A stretch of DNA of 64,000 nucleotides. It comes from Pandoraea sputorum. Its GTDB lineage: Bacteria; Pseudomonadota; Gammaproteobacteria; Burkholderiales; Burkholderiaceae. The notes under the pieces are model-generated. The model made no database searches. It was not told the origin of the DNA and saw only the letters and a list, made by a program, of their open reading frames with translations. A program made the translations under genes and the position numbers. The stretch spans positions 5,580,001 through 5,644,000 of the forward strand of contig NZ_CP010431.2 in assembly GCF_000814845.2 (NCBI RefSeq), written 5' to 3'. Position 1 is the first letter of the stretch. Each line of letters starts with the position of its first letter. This document shows positions 9,091-17,548 of this stretch, piece after piece.

Positions 9091-9746
9091 CGCTTAGAGT
9101 GCTCATCGTCGACGACCACGCCATCGTGCGCCAGGGCGTCCGGCAATTGCTCTCCGATAGCGGGAGCATCGCCGTCATTGGCGAAGCCGACTGCGGCGCA
9201 GAAGCGCTGGAGATGACCGACGCAGCCCAGTGGGACATCGTCCTACTAGATATCTCGCTGCCCGACACAAACGGTCTCGAGATTCTCAAGACCCTGCGAC
9301 GCAAACACCCGCGTCTGCCGATCATGATCTTTAGCATGTACGGCGAAGGTCAGTTTGCGCTGCGCGCGCTCAAGGCGGGCGCCGCCGGTTACCTGAGCAA
9401 GCGCTCGAACGCCCAGCAACTGGTCTCGGCCGTGCGACAAGTGGCCGCGGGTCGCAAGTACGTGAGCCCGATGGTCGCCGAAACGCTCGCCGACTACCTC
9501 GGACCAGACGCCGACCAGCCCCCGCACGAACGCCTGTCGGACCGCGAATACCAGACGCTGTGCATGATCGGCTCGGGCAAACGCCTCACCGACATCGCCA
9601 ACGCGTTGTCGCTCTCGGTCAAAACCGTGAGCGTGTACCGCACCCGTCTGCTAGAGAAGATGCGTCTGAATAACAACGCCGAGCTGACCTATTACGTCAT
9701 GCAGCACGGTCTGGTCAGTGCCGAGATGGGTCCGGTCTGCGCCTGA
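9087..9746 (+). CDS. LuxR-type response regulator (GacA/UvrY/NarL family)
   Basis: A 219-residue regulator. Receiver: VLIVDDHAIVRQGVRQLL, phosphoacceptor Asp in DIVLLDISLPDTNG, Lys in AAGYLSKRS. C-terminal LuxR helix-turn-helix: LSDREYQTLCMIGSGKRLTDIANALSLSVKTVSVYRTRLLEKM. The ATG overlaps the kinase stop (ATGA), so the two are translationally coupled partners. Its place directly before flagellin and the GacA-like type (a family that often controls motility) suggest a motility role; that is inference. Confidence 0.85.
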   Translation: MTLRVLIVDDHAIVRQGVRQLLSDSGSIAVIGEADCGAEALEMTDAAQWDIVLLDISLPDTNGLEILKTLRRKHPRLPIMIFSMYGEGQFALRALKAGAAGYLSKRSNAQQLVSAVRQVAAGRKYVSPMVAETLADYLGPDADQPPHERLSDREYQTLCMIGSGKRLTDIANALSLSVKTVSVYRTRLLEKMRLNNNAELTYYVMQHGLVSAEMGPVCA

Positions 9747-9824
9747 TCACGGCGAGGGACGCGACAGCGTCACCACATTTCCTGCCAGATTCCGCCGGGA
9801 ATCCCAAGAACTAAGTACTCACTT

Positions 9825-9848
9825 CGTGGCCCGCGATTGCGGGCCACG
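9825..9848 (+). terminator. stem-loop after response regulator gene
   Basis: Perfect 10-bp stem CGTGGCCCGC-GATT-GCGGGCCACG, 79 bases past the regulator stop. It is followed only by TGCATTTCC, so it is a weak intrinsic terminator or an mRNA-end structure. Confidence 0.45.
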
Positions 9849-10110
9849 TGCATTTCCGACGGCGCATTCGAGGGTCGCGTCACGCGCTTTAGAGGAATTT
9901 TCACGGCGACGAGAAAATTTTTTTCGTCCACCGGCCGGGGTTGCCGCCGGTTGAGAATGACCGACCACGCCATCGGGAATCGCCGACGGCCGTCAGCGTC
10001 GCATCACCTCTCCGAGCCTTACAGGGCATGAATAGGCGGCACATTGCCCCTTTCCTTGACGGATCAATCGTGGAGGAATTTTGTAGACTGGCTTACTAGC
10101 GTTTTTCCGA

Positions 10111-10131
10111 CATCGACATGGCAAGTCGATG
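10111..10131. promoter_or_regulatory. inverted repeat upstream of fliC promoter
   Basis: CATCGAC-N7-GTCGATG, perfect 7-base arms, ending 31 bases before the sigma-28 -35 element. This is a typical activator position; the binding protein is unknown. Confidence 0.35.
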
Positions 10132-10162
10132 GGGGCGGGCAAAGCATTTTGCAAAACCACCC

Positions 10163-10189
10163 TAAATTTTCCCAATGGCCGTCCGATAT
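10163..10189 (+). promoter_or_regulatory. sigma-28 (FliA) promoter of fliC
   Basis: TAAATTTT-N11-TCCGATAT against the enterobacterial consensus TAAAGTTT-N11-GCCGATAA. Spacing is exact and mismatches are few. The start site would be near 10196, about 86 bases before the ATG. Confidence 0.8.
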
Positions 10190-10214
10190 CCCCTACAACG
10201 GCGGCTTTCGGCGA

Positions 10215-10230
10215 TTGGCTGGTGAGCCAA
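10215..10230 (+). promoter_or_regulatory. fliC 5' leader hairpin
   Basis: TTGGCT-GGTG-AGCCAA lies about 20 bases into the predicted fliC transcript. It may stabilise the mRNA or affect translation; no protein-binding evidence. Confidence 0.35.
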
Positions 10231-10281
10231 AGTTACGGCGCTTAAGCCGGAGCCAAAAAATTTTGGGAAAGGAGTGGCTAA

Positions 10282-11679
10282 ATGTCATCTGTCATCAATA
10301 CCAACATCTTCTCGACGATCGCCCAGCGTAACCTGAGCACGTCGCAATCCAGCCTGCAAACGTCGATCACGCGTCTGTCGTCGGGTCTGCGCATCAACAG
10401 CGCCGCTGACGATGCCGCCGGTCTGGCCATTACCGACCGTATGACGTCGCAGATCAACGGTCTGACGCAAGCTCAGCGCAATGCCAACGACGGCATCTCG
10501 CTGGTGCAGACCGCTGCTGGCGGCCTGTCGTCGATCTCGGACAACCTGCAACGTATCCGTACGCTGGCAGTGCAAGCAACGAACGCCACGAACTCGGCTT
10601 CGGACCGCGCCGCTATCGACCAGGAAGTTCAGCAACGTCTGTCGGAAATCACCCGCACGGCACAACAAACGCAGTTCAACGGTCTGTCGGTGCTCAACGG
10701 CACGATGGGCACGGCGAACTTCCAGGTTGGCGCCAACGCCGGCCAGTCGATCTCGGTCTCGCTGAGCCAGAACATGGGCGCTGGCTCGATCGGTGGCGTT
10801 GCTCTGGCAACGGCAACGACGGCTGCCAAGTTCGGTTCGATCACGCTCGACGCTGCCAACACGATCTCGGTCGGTGGCACGGCAGTGGCAAGCGGCACGT
10901 ACAACACGGCAGCCGACCTGGCCGCCGCGATCAACACCGCTGCTGGTACGAACATCGCCGCCGCCAACGCGACGACCGGTGAAATCGACTTCACGAACAC
11001 GACCGCCGCCGCCATCAACATGACGACGACGGGCCTGACCGGCATCACCGTGCCGGCTACCCTGGCTGCAACGACGGGTACGGGCGCGTCGACGGGTGTG
11101 AAGACGGCTCTGTCGCCGCTGACCCTGACGGGCACGGACCTGACGCTGCAAGCTGCTGGCTCCGCCACGGCAACGTCGATCACCGGCACGTTCAAGACTG
11201 TGGGCGAACTGGCTGACGCCATCAGCGCCAGCGGCAGCGGCGTGACGGCATTCGTCGACTCGACCGGCAAGCTGAACCTGGTCTCGAGCCAGAACTTCAC
11301 GGTCGGTGGCACCGCCGCCAAGCTGACGCAAATCGGCGTGGCAGCAGGCAGCTCGGCAGTCAGCGGCAGCCTCTCGACGGCTAACGCACTGACGGTTGAC
11401 TCGGCAACGAAGCTGGTTGCTCAGATCGACGCCGCCATCGGCACGGCTGACTCGTTCAACGCAACGCTGGGCGCAATTCAAAACCGCTTCCAGTCGGCTG
11501 TGAGCAACCTGTCGGCAACGACGCAAAACCTGACCTCGGCACGTTCGGGCGTTCAGGACACGGACTACGCAGCGGAAACGGCTAACATGACCCGCTCGCA
11601 GATCCTGCAACAAGCTGGTATCTCGATGCTGTCGCAAGCGAACCAGCTGCCGCAGCAAGTGCTCAAGCTCCTCCAGTAA
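10282..11679 (+). CDS. fliC: flagellin
   Basis: Filament subunit of 465 residues. The conserved N-terminal D0/D1 helices (MSSVINTNIFSTIAQRNL, then SSGLRINSAADDAAGLAI and AQRNANDGISLVQTAAGGL) and C-terminal helices (SQILQQAGISMLSQANQLPQ) flank a Thr/Ala/Gly-rich variable middle from about residue 175 to 370. No cysteine is present, as usual for flagellin. The second residues differ from the common AQ/AL start of flagellins. Ribosome site GGAG 7 bases before the ATG. Transcribed from the sigma-28 promoter at 10163; exported through the FliPQR/FlhAB gate with FliS as chaperone. Confidence 0.97.
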   Translation: MSSVINTNIFSTIAQRNLSTSQSSLQTSITRLSSGLRINSAADDAAGLAITDRMTSQINGLTQAQRNANDGISLVQTAAGGLSSISDNLQRIRTLAVQATNATNSASDRAAIDQEVQQRLSEITRTAQQTQFNGLSVLNGTMGTANFQVGANAGQSISVSLSQNMGAGSIGGVALATATTAAKFGSITLDAANTISVGGTAVASGTYNTAADLAAAINTAAGTNIAAANATTGEIDFTNTTAAAINMTTTGLTGITVPATLAATTGTGASTGVKTALSPLTLTGTDLTLQAAGSATATSITGTFKTVGELADAISASGSGVTAFVDSTGKLNLVSSQNFTVGGTAAKLTQIGVAAGSSAVSGSLSTANALTVDSATKLVAQIDAAIGTADSFNATLGAIQNRFQSAVSNLSATTQNLTSARSGVQDTDYAAETANMTRSQILQQAGISMLSQANQLPQQVLKLLQ

Positions 11680-11700
11680 TACCGGAGTAGTGCTTGACAC

Positions 11701-11770
11701 ACCCGGTGAGCGCAAGCTCGCCGGGTCGACGGCGGCGTCACTGCGAAACGGTGCCGCCGCCGCGTGTTTT
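11701..11770 (+). terminator. fliC terminator region, two stem-loops
   Basis: Hairpin one pairs 11701-11710 with 11717-11726 (one G-T pair). Hairpin two is GC-rich (about 11731-11756) and is followed by GCGTGTTTT. This would end most fliC transcripts before fliD. Confidence 0.55.
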
Positions 11771-11835
11771 ACGGACCATCGCGTTTTCGGGCGGTCCGGG
11801 TAGCAACGATCAATTCAACGGAGTGAGAGCACATC

Positions 11836-13881
11836 ATGGCAACTTCTAACGGACCGGGCACAATTTCCTCCCCAGGGATCGGGTCAGGCCTGGACGTCAA
11901 TGCACTCGTCAAGAGTCTGATGACACCTGCCACGAACAAGCTCACTCTGCTGCAAAACCAGGAAGCGGCGTACAACACGAAGCTTTCCGCCATCGGCCAG
12001 CTGCAATCGGCGTTGTCTGCGTTCCAGACCTCGCTCAGCACACTCTCCAGTGCTTCGCAGTTTCTGCAAGTCGCAGCGGCTGTCGGCGACAACACAATCC
12101 TGTCGGCCACCGCCGACTCGACGGCCAACGTTAGCCAGTGGGCCGTCAACGTCTCGCAGCTCGCTCAGGCGCAAAGTCTGACCACATCGGGCTTTTCGAG
12201 CCAGACGAGCACGATCGGCACGGGCACGTCGACCAAGGTGACGATCACCCTGGGCACGATCACGGGCGGCACACTGACGGACGGCAAATATTCGGGCGCG
12301 AGCTTCGCCGCCAACGCCAGTTCCTCGCCGATCAATCTCACGATCAACAGCTCCAACAACTCGCTGACCGGTATTCGCGATGCGATCAACGCCCAGAACG
12401 GCGACGCCGTGGCGACGATCGTCAACGACGGCAGCGGCACGCCTTATCGTCTCGTACTCACGTCGAAGACGACCGGCCAGAACATGAGCATGAAGGTCGA
12501 CGTGGCCGCTGGCGGCGACCCCACGGTCACCAACCTGCTCGCCAACGATCCGACCGGCACGCAGAACCTGACGCAAACGAGCGCCGCGCAGAACGCCAAC
12601 CTGACCATCAACGGTCTGGCGGTCACCAGCGCCACGAATACCGTGACCAAATCGGTCACCGGCGTCACGCTCAATCTGACGAAGGTCGGCTCGACCACGG
12701 TGACGACCAGCCGCAACTCCGCGGCTGTGACGCAAGCCGTGCAGTCGTTTGCCTCGGCCTACAACACCTTGCAGTCGACGATCGGCAAACTCACCGCGTT
12801 CGACTCGGCGGGCAACGGCGCGAACAACGGTCCGCTGATCGGCGACTCGACGGTCCAACTCGTGCAGAACCGCCTGACCCAGATTCTTAACGGCAAGCTG
12901 CCGGGCGTCGGTTCGACGGGTCTCGCATCGCTCGCTCAGGTCGGCGTCGGTTTCAATAAGGACGGCACGCTGTCCGTCGACACCACCGCCCTGAACAAGG
13001 CGATGAACTCGACGAACGGCTTCAACGCGCTGGCCTCGTTGTTCGCCACCAACGGTCAGACGACCGACAGCCTGGTGAGCTTCACCAGTTCGACGAACGC
13101 GACGCAGCCAGGCCAGTACGGCATCAACATTTCGCAGGCAGCCACGCAAGGCACCACCACCGGCGCCATCACGCTGGGTGCGACGACCACGATTACCGCT
13201 GGCAGCAACGAACTTCAGATCTCGCTCGACGGCAACATCGCCAGCGTGCTGATTCCGCCGGGTACCTACACGCAGGACAAGCTGGCATCGGCCATTCAGG
13301 CCGCAATCAACGGCAACAACAAGTTCACCACCGCGCAATCGGGCGTGTCGGTGGCGTCGAACAACGGCATTCTGACGATTACGTCGAACCGTTACGGCTC
13401 GGCGTCGAAAGTGATCGTCACGGGCGGCTCGGCGTACAACCAGTTGTTCAACGGCAACAACACAACGACCGGGCTGGACGTCGTCGGTACCATCGGCGGT
13501 TTCACCGCAGTGGGCAGCGGCCAGACACTCACCGGCGCTGCGGGCACCCCGATCGACGGCCTCAAGATCACGGTGTCGGGCACGGCCACGGGCAATCGCG
13601 GCAACATCGGCTTCTCGCAGGGCTTCGCATCGCTGCTGAATACGCAGGTCGGCGACTTCCTGAGCGCGAAGGGCGCGGTGACGAGCGCGACGAACAACCT
13701 GAATACGTCGATCAAGCAGATCAAGCAGCAGGAAACCGACTGGCAAGGGCAGATGACGCAGATGCAGAACCGTTATCTGGCCCAGTTCACGGCGCTCGAC
13801 GCGACGATGGCCAAGCTCCAGAACACCAGCGACTACCTCAAGCAGGTGCTCGGCGGTTCTTCTTCTTCGTCTTCGAAGTAA
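11836..13881 (+). CDS. fliD: filament cap protein (HAP2)
   Basis: 681 residues, well above the 467 of Salmonella, so the exposed domains are enlarged. The N-terminus ISSPGIGSGLDVNALVKSLM is diagnostic for FliD. The C-terminal coiled-coil region ends QMQNRYLAQFTALDATMAKLQNTSDYL followed by a poly-Ser tail. FliD sits at the filament tip and folds incoming flagellin. First gene of fliD-fliS-fliT, 15 bases from fliS. The ATG follows GGAGTGAG. Confidence 0.95.
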   Translation: MATSNGPGTISSPGIGSGLDVNALVKSLMTPATNKLTLLQNQEAAYNTKLSAIGQLQSALSAFQTSLSTLSSASQFLQVAAAVGDNTILSATADSTANVSQWAVNVSQLAQAQSLTTSGFSSQTSTIGTGTSTKVTITLGTITGGTLTDGKYSGASFAANASSSPINLTINSSNNSLTGIRDAINAQNGDAVATIVNDGSGTPYRLVLTSKTTGQNMSMKVDVAAGGDPTVTNLLANDPTGTQNLTQTSAAQNANLTINGLAVTSATNTVTKSVTGVTLNLTKVGSTTVTTSRNSAAVTQAVQSFASAYNTLQSTIGKLTAFDSAGNGANNGPLIGDSTVQLVQNRLTQILNGKLPGVGSTGLASLAQVGVGFNKDGTLSVDTTALNKAMNSTNGFNALASLFATNGQTTDSLVSFTSSTNATQPGQYGINISQAATQGTTTGAITLGATTTITAGSNELQISLDGNIASVLIPPGTYTQDKLASAIQAAINGNNKFTTAQSGVSVASNNGILTITSNRYGSASKVIVTGGSAYNQLFNGNNTTTGLDVVGTIGGFTAVGSGQTLTGAAGTPIDGLKITVSGTATGNRGNIGFSQGFASLLNTQVGDFLSAKGAVTSATNNLNTSIKQIKQQETDWQGQMTQMQNRYLAQFTALDATMAKLQNTSDYLKQVLGGSSSSSSK

Positions 13882-13896
13882 GCGGGGCAAAGGGTC

Positions 13897-14331
13897 ATGT
13901 ACGGTCAGAACGCCGCCAATGCGTATCGTAAAGTCGGGCTCGAAACCGGCGTCGTCGCCGCGAGCCCGCACCAGCTCATCGTGATGCTGTTCGACGGTGC
14001 CAAGGCTGCGCTCACCAAAGCACGCATTCACTTCGAAGCCGGCCATATTGTCGAGCGCGGGCAAGCCATCTCGAAAGCCATCGAGATCATCGGCGGGCTG
14101 CGCGATGGTTTGAATATGGAAGTCGGCGGGGAACTGTCGCGCAATTTGCGTGATCTCTACGACTACATGGGGCGACGTCTTCTCGAAGCCAACCTCGAGA
14201 ACGACGTGGCCAAGATTCAAGAAGTCGACACCCTGCTCGAGACGATTGCATCGGCCTGGCGAGCGATCGCCCCGGCTGCCGGCACGGGTGCCCCCGCCGC
14301 TCAGGCGGGCACCGGAGTGCGCTATGAATGA
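13897..14331 (+). CDS. fliS: flagellin export chaperone
   Basis: 144 residues of FliS type: an N-terminal YRKVGLETGVVAASPHQLIVMLFDGA, mostly helical, with NLRDLYDYMGRRLLEANLENDVAKIQEV. It binds the C-terminal disordered end of flagellin to prevent polymerisation in the cytosol. The last bases overlap fliT (ATG at 14324), implying coupled translation. An Ala/Gly-rich tail of about 20 residues is longer than usual. Confidence 0.95.
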   Translation: MYGQNAANAYRKVGLETGVVAASPHQLIVMLFDGAKAALTKARIHFEAGHIVERGQAISKAIEIIGGLRDGLNMEVGGELSRNLRDLYDYMGRRLLEANLENDVAKIQEVDTLLETIASAWRAIAPAAGTGAPAAQAGTGVRYE

Positions 14332-14662
14332 AGCCACGACTTTGCTGAACTGCTACGAAAGTATTGCCGGTCTCACGGAGCGCATGCTCGGTGTGGCGCG
14401 CGATGGCGACTGGGATGCCCTCATCGATCTCGAGACGCAGTATCGTGCACAGGTCGACTCGATCAAGCAGCTCGACGCCAATCTGCCGTTGTCCGAAGAC
14501 GAGCGCACGCGCAAGCACGCCATCATCCGCCGCATTCTGGCCGACGATGCCGCCATTCGCGATCTCGCGGTGCCCCATCTGGCGCACCTGGACGCTATGA
14601 TCAACAGCACGCGCCGTCAACGTGCCCTGCACGAAGTCTACGGCCTGAACCTGGGCGCCTGA
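14324..14662 (+). CDS. fliT: FliT-family flagellar chaperone
   Basis: 112 residues, all helical, fitting FliT in size and position after fliS. In Salmonella FliT is the chaperone for FliD and a brake on FlhDC. The frame runs open upstream, but the ATG inside the fliS stop region (8-base overlap) is the natural start. Sequence conservation in this family is low, so the assignment rests on context, length and the helical TTLLNCYESIAGLTERML start. Confidence 0.8.
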   Translation: MNEATTLLNCYESIAGLTERMLGVARDGDWDALIDLETQYRAQVDSIKQLDANLPLSEDERTRKHAIIRRILADDAAIRDLAVPHLAHLDAMINSTRRQRALHEVYGLNLGA

Positions 14663-14703
14663 CGCGCGCCGCGCGTCACATCGCCCACATTTCGGAGTAA
14701 GGC

Positions 14704-16128
14704 ATGGCCGGTCTCGACTCGGTTCTGGCCACGACACTCGCACGGCGGCTCGACTCGTTGCTCGGCGTTGGGCAAGGGGCATCTTCGACGACCGCGCCCA
14801 ACGCTATCGCCGGCTCACAGCCGACGGGCGACGCCACTTCTGCACTCGGCGACCTCGCAACCCGGACCTCACCCACGGCCGTTGCGCTGGGCAATGCGAC
14901 ATCGCAGACGGCAGCGCGTGTCCCCACGCCGGTTCAGCAGGCGACCCTGTCCGCCGCCGCGCGCACCATCGACACCATTCTGCGTCTTGCCCCCGACTCG
15001 CCCGGCCCCGTGCAGGCGAGCGCGCCTGTATGGCCTGCGGCGCCCGGCACGGGCGCTCCCGCGCTCGCACCGCTCGTTGCCGCCGCACTGAAGGAAGCCT
15101 TGTCGGCGAGTGGGCTTTTCTACGAATCGCATCTGTCGCAATGGGCCTCGGGTAGCCGCTCGTTCGAGCAGTTACAGGCCGAGCCGCAGTTGCGTTGGCC
15201 AGCGTCCGCCAATCTTGCCGCGCAGTTGCGCGCCGCCGGTGCGGACGCCACGCTGCCCGGACCCGGGCCGCTGACGCGCCTGCTCGGCCCGGCAGGCGGC
15301 GAGGCTGCGCTGGCGACCGGCTGGCCGACGTTGAGTCCGTCCGCCCTGACATCGACGCTACCGTCGGCCACGCCGAATTCCACGCCTGCGCAACCCGGCA
15401 CCGGTACACCGCAGGCGCAGAGCGACGGTGCGGACGGCGGACTTCGCGCCAGTGCGAATCTTCCGAACACTGCGACCGCGCTCGCACATGCCGCGAGCGT
15501 GGCGCATACAACGAGCAGCGTGCTGCCGACGGGACATGATGGCGGCGATGCCGCGCTGGCGGCGGGCGGCACGTCGCCGAATGCACAACAGCACGGTGCG
15601 GCGGGCGCGATTGCGGCCGTCGCGAATACACCGGCCGAAAGCGTGACGCTGGTCCGTCAGCAGCTCGACATGCTGGTCAATCCGCAGTTTCAGTGGAACG
15701 GCATGGCATGGCCCGGCGCGCCGATGGAGTGGCGCGTCGAAGAGCGCCCGGGGCAGCAAGCGCCGGGCGAAGCCGCCGCGCCGTCGACGTGGCACACGCA
15801 TTTGCGTCTGACGCTGCCGTCGCTCGGGACCATCGACGTCACGCTGGGCCTGTCAGGTCAGCAGTTGCAGGCACGCTTGCTCACCGACTCGACAGCCTCG
15901 ACAGACGTGCTGTCGAACGAAGGCGAAGACCTGCGCCACCGGCTGGCGGCCGTCGGCCTGATCGCGAGTCAGTTGTCGTTCGGTGCGCTGGACGATGCCG
16001 CTGAGGTAACGGCGCAGGGGGACGCCACTGTGTCCGGTCTGTCCGGCGTACCGTCCACCGATGTCGAAGTCGCAGCGTTGCCCGTTCCCGTAACGGATAC
16101 CGCGCCGAAAACCGGAGGTGAAGCATGA
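14704..16128 (+). CDS. second FliK-like protein (hook-length-control C-terminal domain)
   Basis: A 474-residue protein with a long Ala/Thr/Pro-rich N-terminal two-thirds and a C-terminal Flg_hook-type domain: TWHTHLRLTLPSLGTIDVTL, GLSGQQLQARLLTDS, LRHRLAAVGL. Another, better FliK lies at 23803 in the canonical fliJ-fliK position, so this is a paralogue. The ATGA overlap with the following FlhB-like gene suggests that the two act together, as FliK and FlhB_C do in the specificity switch. GGAG lies 9 bases before the ATG. Confidence 0.75.
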   Translation: MAGLDSVLATTLARRLDSLLGVGQGASSTTAPNAIAGSQPTGDATSALGDLATRTSPTAVALGNATSQTAARVPTPVQQATLSAAARTIDTILRLAPDSPGPVQASAPVWPAAPGTGAPALAPLVAAALKEALSASGLFYESHLSQWASGSRSFEQLQAEPQLRWPASANLAAQLRAAGADATLPGPGPLTRLLGPAGGEAALATGWPTLSPSALTSTLPSATPNSTPAQPGTGTPQAQSDGADGGLRASANLPNTATALAHAASVAHTTSSVLPTGHDGGDAALAAGGTSPNAQQHGAAGAIAAVANTPAESVTLVRQQLDMLVNPQFQWNGMAWPGAPMEWRVEERPGQQAPGEAAAPSTWHTHLRLTLPSLGTIDVTLGLSGQQLQARLLTDSTASTDVLSNEGEDLRHRLAAVGLIASQLSFGALDDAAEVTAQGDATVSGLSGVPSTDVEVAALPVPVTDTAPKTGGEA

Positions 16129-16496
16129 CGTTGCCACCGGAACGCCGCACTGCGGTCGCCCTCGCCTACGGCGCGAAGGATTCGGCCCCGCGCGTCGTCG
16201 CAAAGGGTTACGGCCTGCTGGCCGAGACCATCGTGCGCACGGCACGCGAGCATGGCCTGTACGTGCACGAGTCGCCGGAGCTGGTGAGTCTGCTGATGCA
16301 GGTCGACCTCGACCAGCGAATTCCCGCACAGTTGTATCAGGCGGTCGCCGAACTGCTGGCATGGCTCTACAAGCTGGAAGCCGGACGCGGCGGCAAGCCG
16401 CCCCCGCTCCCGCCGGGCATCTTGCCCCCGGAAGTCCCGGCCGACGCATCCGCCGAAAACCCGCCACCATTCCCCGCGTCCCCCCCTTCCGCCTGA
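16125..16496 (+). CDS. stand-alone FlhB C-terminal-domain protein (FhlB-type)
   Basis: 123 residues matching only the cytosolic C-terminal part of FlhB: RTAVALAYGAKDSAPRVVAKG, LVSLLMQVDLDQRIPAQLYQAVAELLAWLYKLE. Compare FlhB in this window: FAVALEYKDNMRAPRVLAKG and EIPATLYTAVAEVLAWVF. The self-cleaving NPTH is absent and the protein begins right after where it would be, so it mimics the cleaved domain. Overlaps the FliK-like gene by 4 bases. The Pro-rich tail is its own. Role inferred: binding to export substrates or FliK-like proteins. Confidence 0.8.
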   Translation: MTLPPERRTAVALAYGAKDSAPRVVAKGYGLLAETIVRTAREHGLYVHESPELVSLLMQVDLDQRIPAQLYQAVAELLAWLYKLEAGRGGKPPPLPPGILPPEVPADASAENPPPFPASPPSA

Positions 16497-16729
16497 CACC
16501 GCAAGCGCTAGGTCGCGCCATGCACGTTTGATGCGTGTGTGGCGTGAAGTGTCCGAATTGCACTTCATCCGAGCCCACGCTAATCGCTTGATTTTCTGAG
16601 GAATTTGGCGCTGCCGAAGCGTCGAGATTCGACACGTCCATCACGTCGTATGCACAGGTCAATAGCATGAGTCTTCGGACGTTCACGCGGAACGCCCGTC
16701 TCTATAGATCGCTTTTTTGACCGAAGACT

Positions 16730-17185
16730 ATGCAAATCACCGCTTTTCCCGACGCACGTCGGTCCGGCGCAAAACCTTGCGCTTCACATTTCATGTTCCC
16801 GCCTATGCCGACGCTTACGCACGACGCATTTCTCGATTGGATAGCCGCAGGGAAGTCCGGCGTGTTTGCGGTGTCGGAGGCGGAATTCTGGCGAATCGAA
16901 GTCATCGCCGACGATGAGATTCGATTGCTGGCGGACACGACATCGACTGCTGCAAGAGCCTTTGCAACATTGAGCGACGTCTCCGATTTCCTACTCGCAT
17001 TGGGTATCACCGAATTCTCCGTGATCCCGAATCCTTCGGCGTTACGCGCGGCGGACTATGACAACTGGGTCTTGCAGGCGATTCAGGAAGCCGTTCGCGA
17101 GGCGGATGCCCCCGACACGGAGTGGATTTCTAACGAAGAAGTCGAGGCGGCAACTGGCAAGCCGGTCGGGGGCGATGACGAGTGA
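16730..17185 (+). CDS. putative antitoxin with extra N-terminal domain
   Basis: 151 residues. The last 45 (DYDNWVLQAIQEAVREA, then EWISNEEVEAATGK) resemble the short stability-determinant antitoxins that pair with RelE/ParE toxins. The first 100 residues (LTHDAFLDWIAAGKSGVFAVSEAEFWRIEV) form an added domain I do not recognise. In-frame ATGs at 16793 and 16805 could be the true start, since no good ribosome site precedes 16730. The 3' end overlaps the toxin start (GTGA), the usual coupling in such modules. Function is inferred from the partner. Confidence 0.55.
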   Translation: MQITAFPDARRSGAKPCASHFMFPPMPTLTHDAFLDWIAAGKSGVFAVSEAEFWRIEVIADDEIRLLADTTSTAARAFATLSDVSDFLLALGITEFSVIPNPSALRAADYDNWVLQAIQEAVREADAPDTEWISNEEVEAATGKPVGGDDE

Positions 17186-17466
17186 TTCCTATCGTCTGGA
17201 CACGTCGTGCGGCAAACGAGCGCTATGACGCCTACCGGTATTTGCTGCCAAAAACTGCCGCGGCGCCCGGTCGACAGTCTCGCGAGATCTCCGCTCAAGT
17301 GCTTTGGCTTCAGCGTTATCCAAACCTAGGCCGTCGGGGCCGTGTCATGGGAACTCGTGAATTCCTCATACGACGCACGCCATATCTCGCGATCTATCGC
17401 CACCGAGCGGATCTGTCGCGCAACGAAATCATGCGATTTCTGCACGGCGCTCAACTTTGGCATTGA
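17182..17466 (+). CDS. RelE/ParE-family toxin
   Basis: 94 residues with the ParE/RelE fold pattern: IVWTRRAANERYDAYRYLL, a basic middle (YPNLGRRGRVMGTREFLI), and the terminal strand LAIYRHRADLSRNEIMRFLHGAQLWH. Family members inhibit gyrase (ParE) or cut ribosome-bound mRNA (RelE); this sequence does not decide which. GTG start overlapping the antitoxin stop by 4 bases. Located between flagellar operons, ending 82 bases before the fliE stop on the opposite strand. Confidence 0.8.
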   Translation: MIPIVWTRRAANERYDAYRYLLPKTAAAPGRQSREISAQVLWLQRYPNLGRRGRVMGTREFLIRRTPYLAIYRHRADLSRNEIMRFLHGAQLWH

Positions 17467-17492
17467 CCGGAATTCACTACATCTCTCGTCTC

Positions 17493-17523
17493 AAAACAAA
17501 AAAGCCCCGTCAAAGACGGGGCT
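17493..17523 (-). terminator. fliE terminator
   Basis: On the minus strand AGCCCCGTC-TTT-GACGGGGCT followed by TTTTTTGTTTT. Strong intrinsic terminator 26 bases past the fliE stop; the plus-strand side could also end the toxin transcript. Confidence 0.85.
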
Positions 17524-17548
17524 CTTTCAGCAGCCGTTCAGCCAGCCA

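Larger units (their letters stand above)
9747..10281. other. fliC upstream region
   Basis: 535 bases with no supportable gene. In order: a strong stem-loop (9825-9848), a stretch without obvious signals, a perfect inverted repeat (10111-10131), the sigma-28 promoter (10163-10189), a leader hairpin (10215-10230) and GGAG 7 bases before the fliC ATG. Confidence 0.6.

Noticed and set aside
11884..14337. 817-codon minus-strand open frame opposite fliD and fliS
   Set aside because: Arg-rich shadow of fliD and fliS with no recognisable domain.
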